The notes: generated by a model from the sequence alone, not told the origin. 64,000 bases of DNA from CAMEON01 sp045602325 (GCA_045602325.1 JAZSBH010000132.1:32616-96615), one strand, 5' to 3'; shown: positions 51,871 through 61,611, counted from the first letter of the stretch. Translations and numbers: made by a program.

Positions 51871-52527
51871 ATGTACCAGGATCAACCCTTTGGAGAGCAG
51901 GAACTGACCGCCCTGCGCGAGACTGTGATCGGTCAAATATCGTCCAAGAGATACACCCATACCGCCGCCGTAGAGGATATGGTAGCCCGTCTTGCCGCGC
52001 TGTACTGTCCCGATGAGACCTCCGCACTTCGCGCCGCCGCTCTGCTGCACGACGTCACCAAGGAATACGATATTCCCACCCACGTGAGTATTCTCCGGGA
52101 AGCCGGTGAAACGGTCAAGGCAGGGGATGAGCTTTCCCATAAGACCTTCCACGCCCGTACTGCCGCCATCATTATTCCACGGAAATACGCTGAGTTTGCC
52201 ACCGAGACTGTGGTTTCCGCCGTCCGCTGGCACACTACGGGACGGGAGGGAATGACACTTACTGAAAAACTGCTCTACTTGGCGGATTACATCGACGAGT
52301 CCCGCATTTTCCCCGATTGCGTCCGTCTCCGTTCCTATTTCTGGGGGGCAAATCCCGAGAACATGAACATGGAAGACAGACTCATCCATCTCCGCCGCAC
52401 CCTCATTATGTCCTATGATATGACCATGCGCGCACTCATCAATGAAGGCGCGATCATCAGCCCCGATACCGCCTTTGCACGCAACGAGCTGGTGTTGGAG
52501 GAGCTGACCGAGTGCGGAAAATTATAA
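51871..52527 (+). CDS. yqeK: HD-domain nucleotide hydrolase YqeK
   Basis: A 218-aa YqeK-type HD protein that cleaves diadenosine tetraphosphate to ADP. YTHTAAVEDMVARLA, LLHDVTKEYD and the final YLADYIDESR provide the metal ligands. GGAAAGGACA precedes ATG 51871. It lies between nadD and rsfS, its usual position in Firmicutes. Confidence 0.95.
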   Translation: MYQDQPFGEQELTALRETVIGQISSKRYTHTAAVEDMVARLAALYCPDETSALRAAALLHDVTKEYDIPTHVSILREAGETVKAGDELSHKTFHARTAAIIIPRKYAEFATETVVSAVRWHTTGREGMTLTEKLLYLADYIDESRIFPDCVRLRSYFWGANPENMNMEDRLIHLRRTLIMSYDMTMRALINEGAIISPDTAFARNELVLEELTECGKL

Positions 52528-52544
52528 CGAAAGGAAAGAAAATT

Positions 52545-52934
52545 ATGACCTTCAAGGAAAGAATTGCCGCCGAGCTGGAAACCCCCGATCATACCCCCGC
52601 GCTCCTGACCGACGCGACCTCCGCTGAACTGGCTGAGGCCATTGCCTTGTTCCTGGATAACAAGCGCGGCCGTGAGATCAAGATCATTCCCATGGCGGGA
52701 AAGACCGATATCTGCGACTACATGGTACTGGCTACCGGTACCTCCAATACTCATGTACAGACCCTGGGCGGTGAAGTAGAGTACGAAATGTCCCGCCGCG
52801 GCATTGAGCCCCTCCACGTGGAAGGACGTGACAACAATACCTGGTCGGTACTGGATTACAGCCACATCATGGTGCACGTTTTCACCCGCGAGAACCGCGA
52901 GTTTTATAATCTGGACAAGCTCTACGGAGACTGA
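52545..52934 (+). CDS. rsfS: Ribosomal silencing factor RsfS
   Basis: A 129-aa RsfS, which binds L14 and blocks subunit joining when nutrients are low. GKTDICDYMVLATGTSNTHVQ and GRDNNTWSVLDYSHIMVHVFT are diagnostic. GAAAGGAAAG sets the start at 52545. It closes the plsX-to-rsfS run and is followed by a strong terminator. Confidence 0.97.
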   Translation: MTFKERIAAELETPDHTPALLTDATSAELAEAIALFLDNKRGREIKIIPMAGKTDICDYMVLATGTSNTHVQTLGGEVEYEMSRRGIEPLHVEGRDNNTWSVLDYSHIMVHVFTRENREFYNLDKLYGD

Positions 52935-52947
52935 TCGTCCCATAAAC

Positions 52948-52986
52948 GAATACGCCCCATTCGCGTTTTGCGAATGGGGCGTATTC
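52948..52986 (+). terminator. Terminator between rsfS and the leftward GH gene
   Basis: A perfect 17-bp stem (GAATACGCCCCATTCGC with its complement at 52970-52986) with a five-base loop, at a convergent junction; it could serve both strands. Confidence 0.9.
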
Positions 52987-53004
52987 TTGTGTGGATTGAT
53001 TTGT

Positions 53005-55497
53005 TTAGTCCTCGCGTTTTTTTCTGCCGACCATGTGGGCTGTAAGAATCAGCACCGGGAGTATCCAGACCACAGATACGGTCACGGTCGACCGACAACC
53101 GCTCTTAAGGGTGTCGCCATTATGAGCTCCGCTTTCATCCGAGGGAGATGTGTCGGCAGAGGACGAGGGGGGCGTATCTACGGGCGCGGAGGTGTCTGCA
53201 GGGGATGTGGGTTCAGCCGTATCAACCGTATCGCCATTATCTGTGACGGTCACATCCTCATCGGCACGATTGACCAGCCATTTGGTTTTCAACGCCTCGT
53301 TTGCGGCCTTGACCAGTGCCACAGATTCGGGAAACTCGGTCATGTTCATGTTCCATGCACCGTCGTCATTGAAGGAAGGCTGACGGCAGGTGTCATAGCT
53401 CCACCAATGGATCAGCTGAAGCCCCAGCTCCACATAGCCGTCCAGGGTCTTTTGGATGGTGGCGTAGTCGGTGTTACCGTTGGCTTTTCCTGTACCCACC
53501 TCGCCCACGTAGAGGGGCTGACCGATCGCCCGCGCCTCATCCGCCATAATGGAGAGGGACATTCGGTTCGCGGTGGTCTTCAGTCTGCTTTCGGTGATGT
53601 GTAGATCATCGGTGGACTCGCCGTAAGCGTGAACCGAGGTCACGTCCAGCCCGCCCAGGCCGTGGAGCAGGTAGTTCATGTAGAGCCGCTGGGCGTAGGA
53701 GTCGGTGGTCCAGTCGTTGTCGTTTCGTCCCGCCATGGTACCAGCCAGCAGGTGATAGTTGGAGCCTCGCTGGACGCTGTCGCCCGAGGTTACAAGGTGC
53801 TCGGGGTCGCAGGCGTTGATAATGTCGGTACACCAAGCGAAGAACTCGCTGAGCTGGTAAGCCGAGTAGGTCACCTGACCGATGGAGGGACCCACGTCCA
53901 TGTCCAGATTCATCTCGTTGTTGATCTCCCACATGAGAATGGTGTCCCGATCCTTGTAGCGGTTCACGTAGGTCTCGATGTAAGCCTTCTGGAAGGCGCG
54001 GGACTTGCTTTCGGGGTTTGTGATGAGGTCGATGCGATCCTCACCCACCGAAACGTAGCCAAGCCCCTCCACGTATTCGCAGGCGGTCATGAGGGAGGTT
54101 CCGCAGCAGAGAGAGGGAACTACCTTGATACCGTACTTGTCGCAGAGATCAAAGAGCTCGTCCAGACCCTGCCAGTACTTCTCGCTCTCCACGGGATCGT
54201 GGATCATATCGTAGGAATCCACGTAGGAGAAGAAGCGGATGGAGGTAAAGCCGTTGTCGCTGAGCTCCTTGAGGGCTCGCTCGGCGTTGACTCGCTGATC
54301 CTCCCCGATGTTGAAGTCGCGGAAGTTGTCGGGGAAATAGTTAATGAGGATCTGGGCGGCGAGATCGAACTTGTTGAAACTGATCTCGTAGTAGGGTTGG
54401 CCGTTCATGTAGAAGCGGCCGTTGATATTGCGAAGGATGCCGTCTCCTTTCCGATTTTCGTCGGTGAAGACCACCATCTCTTGAGCTTCGTCCCACCACA
54501 CACGACCGTTTATGAGATCGGCTGCATCCTGAATCGTAATGTAATCGACACCGCCCCACGTAATGGGCTCAGGTGCAACCTCTAAGTCATACTGGGACCG
54601 AGCAACCGCGCAAATCTGCTCCCGTACCTTGTCGTAGGGCAGATACAGGGTATTATTAGCCTCTTTTACGGGTATATCCAGCTTCAGCGCACCCTTACCT
54701 GCCTCGGTACCGTCACAGTTGAGCCAGAGGGTGATGCCCTCGGACTTGTAGTAGGTGGGATAGTCCAGATCCACCATTTTGCCCGGCTCCTGAGCGGAAT
54801 ACTTCTGGGGATAGGTGCGTGAGGTGCTGTAGACTTTAAAATCGTCGAAGTAGAAGCTCGATCCCGCCGTGGCGTTGAGACGGAAGGCGGTGACGGCGTA
54901 GATCGCCGAGGCGTAGGGAAGGTCGGTGTAGGTCTTGCCGCCGATCTCCATGGTGAAGGTGTCACGGCGGGCGGCAACGGCCATCTTCACCGTGTAGTCG
55001 GTGTTGTAGTCCAGCGACGTGATGAGGGTTCCGTTGCGGTCATATACGCCCAGCTCGGTACCGTTGCCCTTGATGACGGTCAAGGCACCGCCCAACCCCT
55101 CGTTGGAGGTGGATGCGTCCGAGGAGATGGTCATACAGGTGGTGAATTCCAAAGAATCCGTGGGACGAATGTTGATCTTGTACTCGATGGTCATGGTCTC
55201 GGCAGTGATATTCATCGACCACCAGCGCCAGTCCATATAATCGTTGACCAGGGCAGAGCGGTTCCCCGACAGGGCGCCGTCCTGTACGATGGCATAGTTG
55301 GTACTGCCCGAATAGCTGGCGGATATGTACTTGTCGGGGACGTTGCCGTTTGTGATACCGTACTGCTCAAAGGTGTCCTCGATGTACACCGTGGCGGTTT
55401 CGGCGGCAGAAATGGGCAACAGGGCGGCGGCGGTCAGAAGCAGGAGCACCGACAGCACAAGGGAGAGGGCGCGGATCAAAGCGGATCTTCTGTTCAT
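53005..55497 (-). CDS. Secreted GH5-like glycosidase, membrane-anchored
   Basis: An 830-aa surface enzyme. The signal peptide is residues 1-31. An N-terminal lectin-like sandwich (about 35-230) is followed by a copper-amine-oxidase-N-like linker (about 270-350). The catalytic barrel (about 360-745) is GH5/GH-A clan like, with Glu528 in WEINNEMN as acid/base and Glu666 in VGEVGTG as nucleophile. A Ser/Thr/Pro/Asp stalk (about 755-795) leads to Lys-Ser-Gly-Cys-Arg-Ser, a membrane segment and a basic end (GRKKRED). AAGGAGG precedes the ATG. It probably attacks mannan- or cellulose-type glycans. It shares its C-terminal anchor design with the protein at 2922-6077. Confidence 0.85.
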   Translation of the reverse strand: MNRRSALIRALSLVLSVLLLLTAAALLPISAAETATVYIEDTFEQYGITNGNVPDKYISASYSGSTNYAIVQDGALSGNRSALVNDYMDWRWWSMNITAETMTIEYKINIRPTDSLEFTTCMTISSDASTSNEGLGGALTVIKGNGTELGVYDRNGTLITSLDYNTDYTVKMAVAARRDTFTMEIGGKTYTDLPYASAIYAVTAFRLNATAGSSFYFDDFKVYSTSRTYPQKYSAQEPGKMVDLDYPTYYKSEGITLWLNCDGTEAGKGALKLDIPVKEANNTLYLPYDKVREQICAVARSQYDLEVAPEPITWGGVDYITIQDAADLINGRVWWDEAQEMVVFTDENRKGDGILRNINGRFYMNGQPYYEISFNKFDLAAQILINYFPDNFRDFNIGEDQRVNAERALKELSDNGFTSIRFFSYVDSYDMIHDPVESEKYWQGLDELFDLCDKYGIKVVPSLCCGTSLMTACEYVEGLGYVSVGEDRIDLITNPESKSRAFQKAYIETYVNRYKDRDTILMWEINNEMNLDMDVGPSIGQVTYSAYQLSEFFAWCTDIINACDPEHLVTSGDSVQRGSNYHLLAGTMAGRNDNDWTTDSYAQRLYMNYLLHGLGGLDVTSVHAYGESTDDLHITESRLKTTANRMSLSIMADEARAIGQPLYVGEVGTGKANGNTDYATIQKTLDGYVELGLQLIHWWSYDTCRQPSFNDDGAWNMNMTEFPESVALVKAANEALKTKWLVNRADEDVTVTDNGDTVDTAEPTSPADTSAPVDTPPSSSADTSPSDESGAHNGDTLKSGCRSTVTVSVVWILPVLILTAHMVGRKKRED

Positions 55498-55545
55498 GGT
55501 AACCTCCTTAATTATGATACAGGGTTTCTTACTCTTACAGATTGA

Positions 55546-56283
55546 TCATTGTACGGGGGATAGTTCTACCTCGGCCTCCAAGCAGGTAGTTCCATCGGGA
55601 CGGGTAGTGCGGAGCAGGTAGGCTTCACCCTCTCCCTCTGCGGTGGTACGGTTGACGGTCAAGGTATCTCCGAAGGCCGCCTCCCGCAGGTAGGACAGGG
55701 ACAGGGAAGTGACCCATTTCCCGTCCATGGAGGGCAGGAAATCACAGATCATGTCGGGGTATTTCGTGTTGTTCATGTGGCGGTTGAAGTCCAGATCACT
55801 ATAGACGATGGTTCGCTCCCCTACGACCTCCATCTCTATGGAAGAGGGGATTCGGACACGCTTGGGCAGTATCGACTCGTCTGGGAGCTCGCCGTAGGGG
55901 AAATCCCGCCTGAAGTCGGTGGTACGGATCATTTTTCCTTCTTGCACGTCTACCAGTGCCCAATGGGATACAGCTAAAGCCGTCATTTCGTCACCGCGAT
56001 GGACCGAGAAGCACCGGATGAAGTTGTAGCCTTTGTTATCAATGCACCAGGTGCGGACTTCAATGTCCTCGTAGGCGTGGAGGGGAGCAAAGATCTTGAT
56101 CATCATGCGGGAGAGCAGAAAGCCCTTGCCCTCGATGTGGTGCAGATCGGTGAGATCCATGCCGTACTCGCGGCACTGTACGTTGGCGGTCTCCTGCATA
56201 TAGACCAGCAAGGCAGAGGGGCGCATGACCCCGTCACGGTCGGTGTCGTGCCATTTGGTTTTGTAGATTTGGGAATAGAACAT
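55546..56283 (-). CDS. Acyl-ACP thioesterase
   Basis: A 245-aa double-hotdog FatA/FatB-type thioesterase that releases fatty acids from acyl-ACP. The first hotdog has MRPSALLVYMQETANV and LLSRMMIKI; the second has DLDFNRHMNNTKYPDM, the catalytic Asn/His region. It is encoded between an Imm26-like gene (21 bp upstream) and the GH5 gene. The ribosome site before the ATG is poor (ACGGAGT). The role in this organism is likely membrane lipid turnover or fatty-acid release. Confidence 0.9.
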   Translation of the reverse strand: MFYSQIYKTKWHDTDRDGVMRPSALLVYMQETANVQCREYGMDLTDLHHIEGKGFLLSRMMIKIFAPLHAYEDIEVRTWCIDNKGYNFIRCFSVHRGDEMTALAVSHWALVDVQEGKMIRTTDFRRDFPYGELPDESILPKRVRIPSSIEMEVVGERTIVYSDLDFNRHMNNTKYPDMICDFLPSMDGKWVTSLSLSYLREAAFGDTLTVNRTTAEGEGEAYLLRTTRPDGTTCLEAEVELSPVQ

Positions 56284-56304
56284 GGTAAAAACTCCGTTAT
56301 GTGG

Positions 56305-57498
56305 TTACTTTTTCTTGAACTGATCGAAGAAGGACTTCTTTGCGGGGACTTCTTCCTTGACGTAGTCGGCGGCGTTGAGGCCAAACTGCGCGAATACGGC
56401 CTCCCGCTCGGCCTTGAGCTTGGGGTTGCGGAGGTCGTATAGAACGTAGTAGAAATTCGGCTGCTCCCAGTAAGGGCGATTGGAATTTTCACGAATGCAG
56501 GCTTCCAGTACTGAAATGCGGACGTGAGTATCCCAACCGATGCCGCCGAAGGAGAAGTCAAAGAGGGAAAGGGGACCTTTGTCTTCTGGGGAGACAAGGG
56601 CTTTTCCTTCCTCTATTTTGCGGTATAGCCGCCCGCATTGGAGGTAAAGGATCTTTTCTCGGGGATTCTTGCTCGTGCCGTAGTTAATGGGGAAATCCTC
56701 TTCTTCGGGAGTGAGAGGCTTATTCCCGATGATCTCCGCCTCGCCGTAATAGAAAATATTGTCCATGATGAACTGGGAGGGAAGCATGGGAAGCCCCGCC
56801 AGCTTTTCGATGTCGTCCAAAGGCTCCGCGGTCATGGTGCGGTACACCGCCACAACCAGAGGCTTGCCGAAGAACACGTCCCAGAACTCGATCTTCTGCT
56901 TCCGCATGGCGGCAAAGTCCAGTAGAATACGCCCATACGCCCAATGACGGCGGTCAAGCCGAAAGCGGAAGAAATCTCCCTCACGGAACTTTTGATGGAC
57001 ACGGGGACGGGCGGCGAAGGCATTGATATCGGCAAGATCGTCTTCGGTGGTCTCGGTACACCATTTGTCCAGCCAAGCGAGAAATTCGGGCATGGTCTTG
57101 AGGGACAGAGCAGGGAGATCTACCGACGAGCGGTAGTAGTTTTGCTCGGAGGTGGCACTGTACATGTTGAGATAATCTCTACTCCAAGAAAATGCCATAC
57201 CAATGGGAGTCTTTTTCCCCAGCGTAGCCGCCGAGAGCTTGACAGGCTTACCCTTTTCGGTCTTGGGCAGAATATACTTTCTGTCATCGGACAGAATTTC
57301 GTTCATGGAATACTCCATATAGGACGTTTCACTGACACGAATGTATTTGTGAATACGGGTTCCTTCTATGTAGGCGTAGGAAACATCCGTGTCGTAGGGG
57401 CTGGGAGTCAACTGTATCCGCTCCCAATGCGCCTCCACGGGGGCAAGACCCAGACAGGCGCGCTGGTGGTTGTTCAGTTCAAATAAGGGCTTGTTCAT
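56305..57498 (-). CDS. Imm26-like domain protein
   Basis: A 397-aa cytoplasmic protein. About residues 165-290 (VHQKFREGDFFRFRLDRRHWAYGRIL) match the Imm26 style of immunity protein to secreted toxins. The N-terminal part (LFELNNHQRACLGLAPVEAHWE) and C-terminal part are not recognised; the last residues are basic (FFDQFKKK). AAAGGAG lies just before ATG 57498, so the codons from 57513 are the ribosome site, not protein. No toxin gene is adjacent. It may be a house-keeping member of the family rather than an immunity factor. Confidence 0.65.
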   Translation of the reverse strand: MNKPLFELNNHQRACLGLAPVEAHWERIQLTPSPYDTDVSYAYIEGTRIHKYIRVSETSYMEYSMNEILSDDRKYILPKTEKGKPVKLSAATLGKKTPIGMAFSWSRDYLNMYSATSEQNYYRSSVDLPALSLKTMPEFLAWLDKWCTETTEDDLADINAFAARPRVHQKFREGDFFRFRLDRRHWAYGRILLDFAAMRKQKIEFWDVFFGKPLVVAVYRTMTAEPLDDIEKLAGLPMLPSQFIMDNIFYYGEAEIIGNKPLTPEEEDFPINYGTSKNPREKILYLQCGRLYRKIEEGKALVSPEDKGPLSLFDFSFGGIGWDTHVRISVLEACIRENSNRPYWEQPNFYYVLYDLRNPKLKAEREAVFAQFGLNAADYVKEEVPAKKSFFDQFKKK

Positions 57499-57560
57499 GG
57501 CGGCTCCTTTCATATTTTAGGATGCAAATATGGGTTTTATTGGTGAGTTTGGGAATAATT

Positions 57561-57583
57561 GTAGGGGCGACTATTAGTCGCCC
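57561..57583. repeat. Short palindromic (REP-like) element
   Basis: GGGCGACT (57565-57572) and AGTCGCCC (57576-57583), led by GTAGG. Palindromes of this look are scattered between genes in many Clostridia genomes. It lies in the 220-bp gap between the aldolase end and the Imm26-like gene start. Confidence 0.5.
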
Positions 57584-57718
57584 GAAACAGCGTGAGCAAG
57601 CCCCTGCCTACAAGGATCATGCTGAAAATGGTCATTTCTGAACATCCGTTTTATGATTTGTCACTCAAAACGAGCAAAGGGAGCCTCCAAGAAGCCCCCT
57701 CCGCCCGATATGATTCAA

Positions 57719-58678
57719 TTACAGCGTGTTATCCGAACCCAGCACGTTGACGATCTTGTGCTTGACCATCTCCTTGATGGCGGCGCGGCCTGCACCCAGG
57801 TAGTCTCTGGGATCGAAGGCAGCGGGCTTCTCCACGAAGGTACGGCGGATGGCGGCAGTCATGGCCATGCGGATATCCGAGTCAATGTTGATCTTGCAGA
57901 CGGCCATGGAAGCGGCCTTGCGGAGCTGCTCCTCGGGGATGCCCACGGCGTCGGGCATCTGGCCACCGTACTTGTTGATCTCGGCGACGAACTCCTGGGG
58001 CACAGAGGATGCGCCGTGGAGTACGATGGGGAAGCCGGGCAGACGCTGACCGATCTCCTCCAGAATGCCAAAGCGCAGAGGAGGGGGAACCAGAACGCCC
58101 TTTTCGTTGCGGGTGCACTGCTTGGCGGTGAACTTGTAGGCACCGTGGGAGGTACCGATGGAGATGGCCAGGGAGTCAACGCCGGTGCGGTTTACGAAGT
58201 CCTCGACCTCTTCGGGGCGGGTGTAGGAGGAATGCTCAGCTACCACGTCGTCCTCAACGCCGGCCAGCACGCCCAGCTCACCCTCGACCACGACACCGTG
58301 GGCGTGAGCGTACTCAACGACCTTGCGGGTCAGAGCCACGTTGTCCTCGTAGCTGTGGTGGGAGCCGTCGATCATGACCGAGGAGAAGCCGCCGTCGATG
58401 CAGGATTTGCAGATCTCGAAGTCTGCGCCGTGATCCAGATGCAGAGCCAGATCAATGCCGCTGTCCTTGATGGCGGCCTGTGCCAGAGCTACGAGATACT
58501 CGTGCTTGGCGTACTTGCGCGCGCCTGCGGACACCTGCAGGATGACGGGAGACTTGACCTCACCGGCTGCTTCGGTGATGGCCTGGATGATTTCCATGTT
58601 GTTGATGTTGAAGGCGCCGATGGCGTAGCCGCCCTCGTAGGCCTTCTTGAACATTTCTTTGGTTGTTACGAGTGCCAT
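57719..58678 (-). CDS. fba: Fructose-bisphosphate aldolase, class II
   Basis: A 319-aa zinc aldolase of glycolysis. GAFNINNMEIIQAI at the start, LHLDHGADFEIC (with zinc-binding His), VEGELGVLAGVED, SIGTSHGAYKF, VLHGASSVP and KINIDSDIRMA are all present. GAAAGGACGG precedes the ATG. The gene has its own promoter (58738-58766) and a small CCCCTG/CAGGGG hairpin in its leader. Confidence 0.97.
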   Translation of the reverse strand: MALVTTKEMFKKAYEGGYAIGAFNINNMEIIQAITEAAGEVKSPVILQVSAGARKYAKHEYLVALAQAAIKDSGIDLALHLDHGADFEICKSCIDGGFSSVMIDGSHHSYEDNVALTRKVVEYAHAHGVVVEGELGVLAGVEDDVVAEHSSYTRPEEVEDFVNRTGVDSLAISIGTSHGAYKFTAKQCTRNEKGVLVPPPLRFGILEEIGQRLPGFPIVLHGASSVPQEFVAEINKYGGQMPDAVGIPEEQLRKAASMAVCKINIDSDIRMAMTAAIRRTFVEKPAAFDPRDYLGAGRAAIKEMVKHKIVNVLGSDNTL

Positions 58679-58737
58679 ATAATGACCGTCCTTTCAACCC
58701 CTGAAGCCAGGGGAACGCAAAAATTTTCACAGTATAT

Positions 58738-58766
58738 ATTGTACCATAAATCGCGGCATAAATCAA
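58738..58766 (-). promoter_or_regulatory. Promoter of the aldolase gene
   Basis: Minus strand: TTGATT (58761-58766), 17 nt, TACAAT (58738-58743). Confidence 0.8.
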
Positions 58767-58852
58767 GGGGAATTCCGAAATTTTCCTCTGTTTCCGCGAA
58801 AAAATACGCGCTCGCGAAAAACCGCAGAGCGCGTATGTGATCAAATAGCCGA

Positions 58853-59812
58853 TTATTCGGCCGCCTCCTCGGGAGCGGGTTTTTGTACGGGATCGATCAT
58901 GTATTTCTGAATCACGGGATACGCCGCATAGGTATACATGAATCCGCAGAAGGCCAGCAAACAAAGGAAGGGAATGATGATGACGGCGGGAAGACTCTTC
59001 GCAAGGAACAGGATAGACACAACGAAGACGCCTGTCAGCAAAACAATGCCCAACAGAGCCATGATGTTGCGCTTGATGCCCATGATGGTGAAGATCAAGG
59101 CGTTCTTGAAGATCTTGCTCAGCTTCATGTTGAAGGTGATCATCATGAGGTAGGTGTAGAACCGCATAATGCCGTAAATGATGACGAGGGCAAAGATCAT
59201 GATGTACATGAAATTGTTTCCAGCCGTGGTAGGGGAATTGTAGAAATAGATGAAATCGAACACCAGTGCAAAGATCGCTGCGGTGTCGAGCAGACCCATG
59301 ACAAAGCCTTGCTTGAGGTTGCGCTTGATAGCATAGAAGTAGTCCGAGAACATGAAAACGCCGTCACCTCGTACCAGGCTACGCAGGATATAAGTCGTGC
59401 CCACCTTCTGCCAACCGTAGGTGATCAGATGGAACAGAATCAAAGCACCCATGACCCAGTGAGCCCAGGAGTTGAAGATGGGGGTCTCGTGAAGCAGTCC
59501 CGCCGAACTGTTGAAGAGGGTCATGCCCTCGGAGGTAGGCAGAGTAGTCTGGGCTCCCAAAAGTACGCTATAGAGAGGATCGTACTGGGTAGAGACCTTG
59601 GGACCGCCCAAATATAGGAAAATACAGCCAAGCAGAGGCAGGATCTGCACGACCATAAAGAAATTCAGGGAGATCAGCTTCCAGAATTTCCGTCCCCATT
59701 GCTTGAAAAAATATTTTAGATTGGGGGTAGTATCCTCCCCTTTTTCCACACCCTTACCGTCTCGCATGGGATCCAGCAGCTTCAGTCTTCGTTTGTTCGT
59801 GTTGGTACTCAC
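58853..59812 (-). CDS. Polytopic membrane protein (DUF624/YesL-like)
   Basis: A 319-aa membrane protein with about six hydrophobic segments (for example ISLNFFMVVQILPLLGCIFLYL near residue 50 and IMALLGIVLLTGVFVVSILF near residue 260) and charged ends. The pattern NLKYFFKQWGRKFWKLISLNF before the first helix resembles the YesL/DUF624 family often linked to carbohydrate use. AAAGGAC precedes the ATG. It is encoded 32 bp after another membrane protein gene and probably shares its transcript. Confidence 0.65.
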   Translation of the reverse strand: MSTNTNKRRLKLLDPMRDGKGVEKGEDTTPNLKYFFKQWGRKFWKLISLNFFMVVQILPLLGCIFLYLGGPKVSTQYDPLYSVLLGAQTTLPTSEGMTLFNSSAGLLHETPIFNSWAHWVMGALILFHLITYGWQKVGTTYILRSLVRGDGVFMFSDYFYAIKRNLKQGFVMGLLDTAAIFALVFDFIYFYNSPTTAGNNFMYIMIFALVIIYGIMRFYTYLMMITFNMKLSKIFKNALIFTIMGIKRNIMALLGIVLLTGVFVVSILFLAKSLPAVIIIPFLCLLAFCGFMYTYAAYPVIQKYMIDPVQKPAPEEAAE

Positions 59813-59844
59813 TTTATCAGTCCTTTTCTATAAAATTTCAATTG

Positions 59845-60519
59845 TCATATATAGAGAATTGCCGTATATATACCGCAGGCCGCCAGGGTGGCGCACAGAC
59901 CGCCGAGGCACAGCGCAAGATATCGCCAAAGCGCCTCCCGCATACGGGGCTCCATGCGTCCGTCTTCAGGTGATGACCGGATCTCCTCCCGCGCCATTCG
60001 CCGGGCGCCTAACGCCAACGTAAGGCGGATGAGCAGACCGAGGACAAGCCAAATCCCATAAGCTATGCAGACATGCAGGGGAGACAGAGCCGCGGGGCAT
60101 TCAATTTCCACGTCCCCCGAACGGATCAGCCACAGAAGTCCCATGGCAGCGCCGTCGCATAACCCTCGATAGCCCAGTACCGCCGTGGTCAGTCCACCGC
60201 TGAAGCGGGTAAAGCCCGCGATGGTCAAAAGCAACCAAAAGGGGAACCGCGCCCCGCAAAGCCGTAGCCAGTGGAGGACAGGAAGGGTATCGCCCCCCGG
60301 CAGGTGATTGGTCAGGATATCGTTTACAGCCGTTCTTGATAAAAACGGCCACAGAACGTACAGGAGTAATCCGCCCGCCAAAACCGACAGGCAGGAGATC
60401 AGCAGGCACCGAATCGGCTCGGAACGGCGGAGCAGAGAGCCGGAGGGATCCTCTGTCCTTGAAACGGAGGCGGTCGGCGGGGTTGTCCCGTCGGGCGATA
60501 GATAACGGTGTATAGCCAT
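59845..60519 (-). CDS. Membrane protein of unknown function
   Basis: A 224-aa protein with four to five membrane helices (CLLISCLSVLAGGLLLYVLW, FPFWLLLTIAGF, CIAYGIWLVLGLLIRLTLAL, CLGGLCATLAACGIY). The layout with GFTRFSGGLTTAVLGYRGLC is faintly like SpoIIM-type proteins, but I would not assign it. CGAAAGGACA precedes the ATG. It follows proC by 78 bp and probably leads a two-gene unit with the YesL-like protein. Confidence 0.6.
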   Translation of the reverse strand: MAIHRYLSPDGTTPPTASVSRTEDPSGSLLRRSEPIRCLLISCLSVLAGGLLLYVLWPFLSRTAVNDILTNHLPGGDTLPVLHWLRLCGARFPFWLLLTIAGFTRFSGGLTTAVLGYRGLCDGAAMGLLWLIRSGDVEIECPAALSPLHVCIAYGIWLVLGLLIRLTLALGARRMAREEIRSSPEDGRMEPRMREALWRYLALCLGGLCATLAACGIYTAILYI

Positions 60520-60597
60520 AACGGTTGTCCTTTCGTATTGCGTGATGGATTCGGTGCAGTATATGCACCCTATCGGCGCAATATGAAAGGGAGGGGA

Positions 60598-61410
60598 TCA
60601 CCCCTTCATGGTGCGATCCATTTCCTCGGCACGGGCGGTGCAGGCCTTCATGGCGTCTATCACCATGGCGTTCAGATCTCGCTTGCGGAGGACGTTCATA
60701 GCCCTCTCGGTGGTGCCGCCTTTGGAGGTAACTACTTTGATCTGCTCCTCGGGGGTCAGATTTCCGGATTTAAGCAGAGCCGCAGAGCCGATGACCACGT
60801 CACAGATGCTGTTCAAAAGATCCTCTCCGTTCAGTCCTTGGGCCAGCGCGCCCTTATAAATGGCGTCAATGAAGGCGAACACGTAGGCGGGGGAGGAGGA
60901 GGTTACCGAAATGATGCGGTTCATGTCAGTCTCGTCAATGATCTCGACCGAGCCCGATGCCTCAAACACCGAGCAGACGAAGGCGAAATCCTCTGCCGAT
61001 ACGTCGTCGGCACGGCAGATCACACTCACACCGAGACCAATGAGCATGGGGGTGTTGGGGAGTACCCGTACCACGGGCGCGCCGTGAAGAGCAGTCTTGA
61101 CGGTTTCCACCGAGATGCCGGCGGCGATGGTGATGATGAGTTTGTTTTCAATACCGGTTACCTCGGCCAGCTCGGGTAAAATCTCCGAGAAGTTCTGGGG
61201 CTTGACCGACAGCACCACGCAGTCCGCTTGTGCGGCGGCTTCGGCAGGGGAGGCGGCCATGACCGCACCGCTTGCTACATAGGATTCACACTTTTCGGGG
61301 AAACGGTCAGAGAGGACGAGATGGGAGTAGTCCACAGCACCGCTGCGGAGCATTCCGCCGATGATGGCACCGGCCATATTACCGACGCCGATAAACGCGA
61401 TTTTTCGCAT
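60598..61410 (-). CDS. proC: Pyrroline-5-carboxylate reductase
   Basis: A 270-aa ProC, the last step of proline synthesis. The Rossmann NADPH site is IAFIGVGNMAGAIIGGML at residues 4-21; VVLSVKPQNF, RVLPNTPMLIG and TSSSPAYVFAFIDA are the other family blocks. The start is ATG 61410 with GAGG upstream; the TTG at 61419 is less likely. No other proline genes are adjacent. Confidence 0.96.
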   Translation of the reverse strand: MRKIAFIGVGNMAGAIIGGMLRSGAVDYSHLVLSDRFPEKCESYVASGAVMAASPAEAAAQADCVVLSVKPQNFSEILPELAEVTGIENKLIITIAAGISVETVKTALHGAPVVRVLPNTPMLIGLGVSVICRADDVSAEDFAFVCSVFEASGSVEIIDETDMNRIISVTSSSPAYVFAFIDAIYKGALAQGLNGEDLLNSICDVVIGSAALLKSGNLTPEEQIKVVTSKGGTTERAMNVLRKRDLNAMVIDAMKACTARAEEMDRTMKG

Positions 61411-61528
61411 GGAAATCAAAACCTCGTTTCGGGAAATAAATATTCATATTATACTATATCATAAAATTGTGATTTCGGTATGAACAAGGAGGGAGATTTA
61501 GAGAAAATTTCGGAGAAATTTAAAAAAA

Positions 61529-61582
61529 GATACAAGATGCGAGATATAGGGATTCCCTGTATATCTCGTATCTCGTATCTTG
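61529..61582. repeat. AT-rich inverted repeat built from 7-bp units
   Basis: GATACAAGATGCGAGATATAGGGA pairs with the downstream TCCCTGTATATCTCGTATCTCGTATCTTG with looped bases; the arms consist of degenerate ATACGAG/ATACAAG units. It lies between proC and ybjQ and may act as a terminator. Confidence 0.55.
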
Positions 61583-61611
61583 TGTTTTGTATTTCGTACC
61601 TTTAACTTATT

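Noticed and set aside
53629..54585. 318-codon plus-strand frame inside the GH5-like gene
   Set aside because: Antisense shadow of a protein with catalytic Glu motifs and a signal peptide.
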